Source of the DNA: Sulfurospirillum halorespirans DSM 13726
Lineage (GTDB): Bacteria > Campylobacterota > Campylobacteria > Campylobacterales > Sulfurospirillaceae
Reading direction: 5' to 3'
DNA length: 64,000 nucleotides
Assembly: GCF_001723605.1 (NCBI RefSeq)
Contig: NZ_CP017111.1
Span: 682,001 to 746,000, forward strand
A model generated the notes under the pieces. The model was given only the letters and a program-made list of their open reading frames with translations, was not told where the DNA came from and did no database searches. The first letter of the stretch is position 1, and each line of letters opens with the position of its first letter. Positions 63,599-64,000 of this stretch are shown here, piece by piece. The translations under genes and the position numbers were made by a program.

Positions 63599-64000
63599 CT
63601 ACATATGCTTCGACCAAGAAGCGCCTCGCTCTTTTTGGTATAAGTCATAAGGCAATGCCAAAATGTTAAACTCTTTTGGAAGCTCCTGTGTCGGGAACAT
63701 TCTCCACTCGCGCGGAAGCTTTTGGGAGAGCTTTGCTGAGAGCATTTTAGCGATCTGATACCCCTCTTGCAAGGTAGTATGGCCTTTATGAACATACAGA
63801 TGTAGATGATCTTCCGTTTTACTTTTATACGCCGTAAAATTGATAAATCCCTCTTCTCTAAGCAAAAGTTGTGCCCTATGCCAAAATCGCTCGGTGTTTC
63901 TTCCGTTATAGTCAAAAACGATGTTTTCGACTTTGTCAAAGCGGTTAATCAGCGAGTGAGCAACGGTGATTTTCCCATCAAGATGATCTTTGATGATACT
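63599..64000 (-). CDS. Conserved DUF1882-like protein (5' truncated)
   Basis: The minus-strand frame is open from base 64000 to a stop at 63599, so at least 133 residues of a gene whose start lies outside the window. It is soluble, basic and rich in aromatic residues ([39 protein letters not shown]). C. jejuni has a small conserved gene in this position beside the SPOR gene; I recall the family as DUF1882, with low certainty. Function unknown. Confidence 0.65.
   Translation of the reverse strand, partial: SIIKDHLDGKITVAHSLINRFDKVENIVFDYNGRNTERFWHRAQLLLREEGFINFTAYKSKTEDHLHLYVHKGHTTLQEGYQIAKMLSAKLSQKLPREWRMFPTQELPKEFNILALPYDLYQKERGASWSKHM

Overview
The window is a stretch of chromosome from a free-living member of the Campylobacterota (Epsilonproteobacteria), most likely Sulfurospirillum or a close relative. 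This is inferred from protein similarity and from gene order recalled from Campylobacter jejuni: atpG-atpD-atpC-tolQ-tolR-tolA-tolB-pal-cpoB-slyD-fabD-mtnN-ttcA; IMPase-accD-rlmH-dksA-hypothetical-dus; racR-racS-recR; and aroE with a SPOR gene and a small conserved gene. The DNA is AT-rich, genes are packed with 0-20 base gaps or 1-4 base overlaps, and GTG and TTG starts are common. No rRNA, tRNA, CRISPR array or intact insertion sequence was recognised, and no gene-free stretch exceeds about 300 bases.

Layout. 1-8394: the end of the F1 ATP synthase genes running into a complete Tol-Pal envelope operon. 8504-13010: slyD, a degenerate NtrC-like regulator, fabD, mtnN, a TtcA-like PP-loop protein and convergent recO. 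13250-23518: gltB-gltD, an inositol-monophosphatase-like gene, accD, rlmH, dksA, a membrane protein and a tRNA-dihydrouridine synthase. 23512-28470: mostly minus-strand genes, with two AEC-family transporters around fliO-like/fliN, an ArsC-like gene pair and a gamma-carbonic-anhydrase-like protein. 28602-31518: a small accessory patch (HugZ-like, GrpB-like, GNAT and DUF5677-like genes) with longer spacers, inverted and direct repeats and a homopolymer tract. 31660-34169: thiC under a TPP riboswitch, then a CheX-like protein. 34318-45928: aromatic amino acid permease, TauE exporter, uvrA, two tandem DAACS symporters, an HDOD protein and polA. 45925-50448: mntP, a YgjP-like peptidase, dnaJ, a Spy-like protein, a SLAC1/TehA-like channel and a small conserved protein. 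50609-53594: a cytochrome bd oxidase operon ending in a 34-codon, CydX-like membrane ORF. 53688-64000: racRS-recR, a PAS-GGDEF protein, a zinc-ribbon protein, an acyl-CoA ligase, aroE, trpE, a SPOR protein and one truncated gene.

The most striking signal is a short palindrome, TTACATGTAA (often TTTACATGTAAA), found by eye in 32 exact copies from 9911 to 60942, against well under one expected. About half lie between genes and half inside coding sequence, where they are read as L-H-V(-K) or T-C-K/N. None falls in the first 9.9 kb (ATP synthase/Tol-Pal) or inside gltB or uvrA. The pattern resembles a highly iterated palindrome (as HIP1 in cyanobacteria), a DNA-uptake signal or the site of an abundant DNA-binding protein. 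I know of no description of it in this group, and its function is unknown.

Other points: four GTTAA boxes at 10-11 base steps before the Spy-like gene; a degenerate sigma54-activator-like protein whose likely start codon sits in the loop of a perfect hairpin; a TtcA-like protein lacking one expected cysteine; and repeat pairs around the GrpB-like and DUF5677-like genes.
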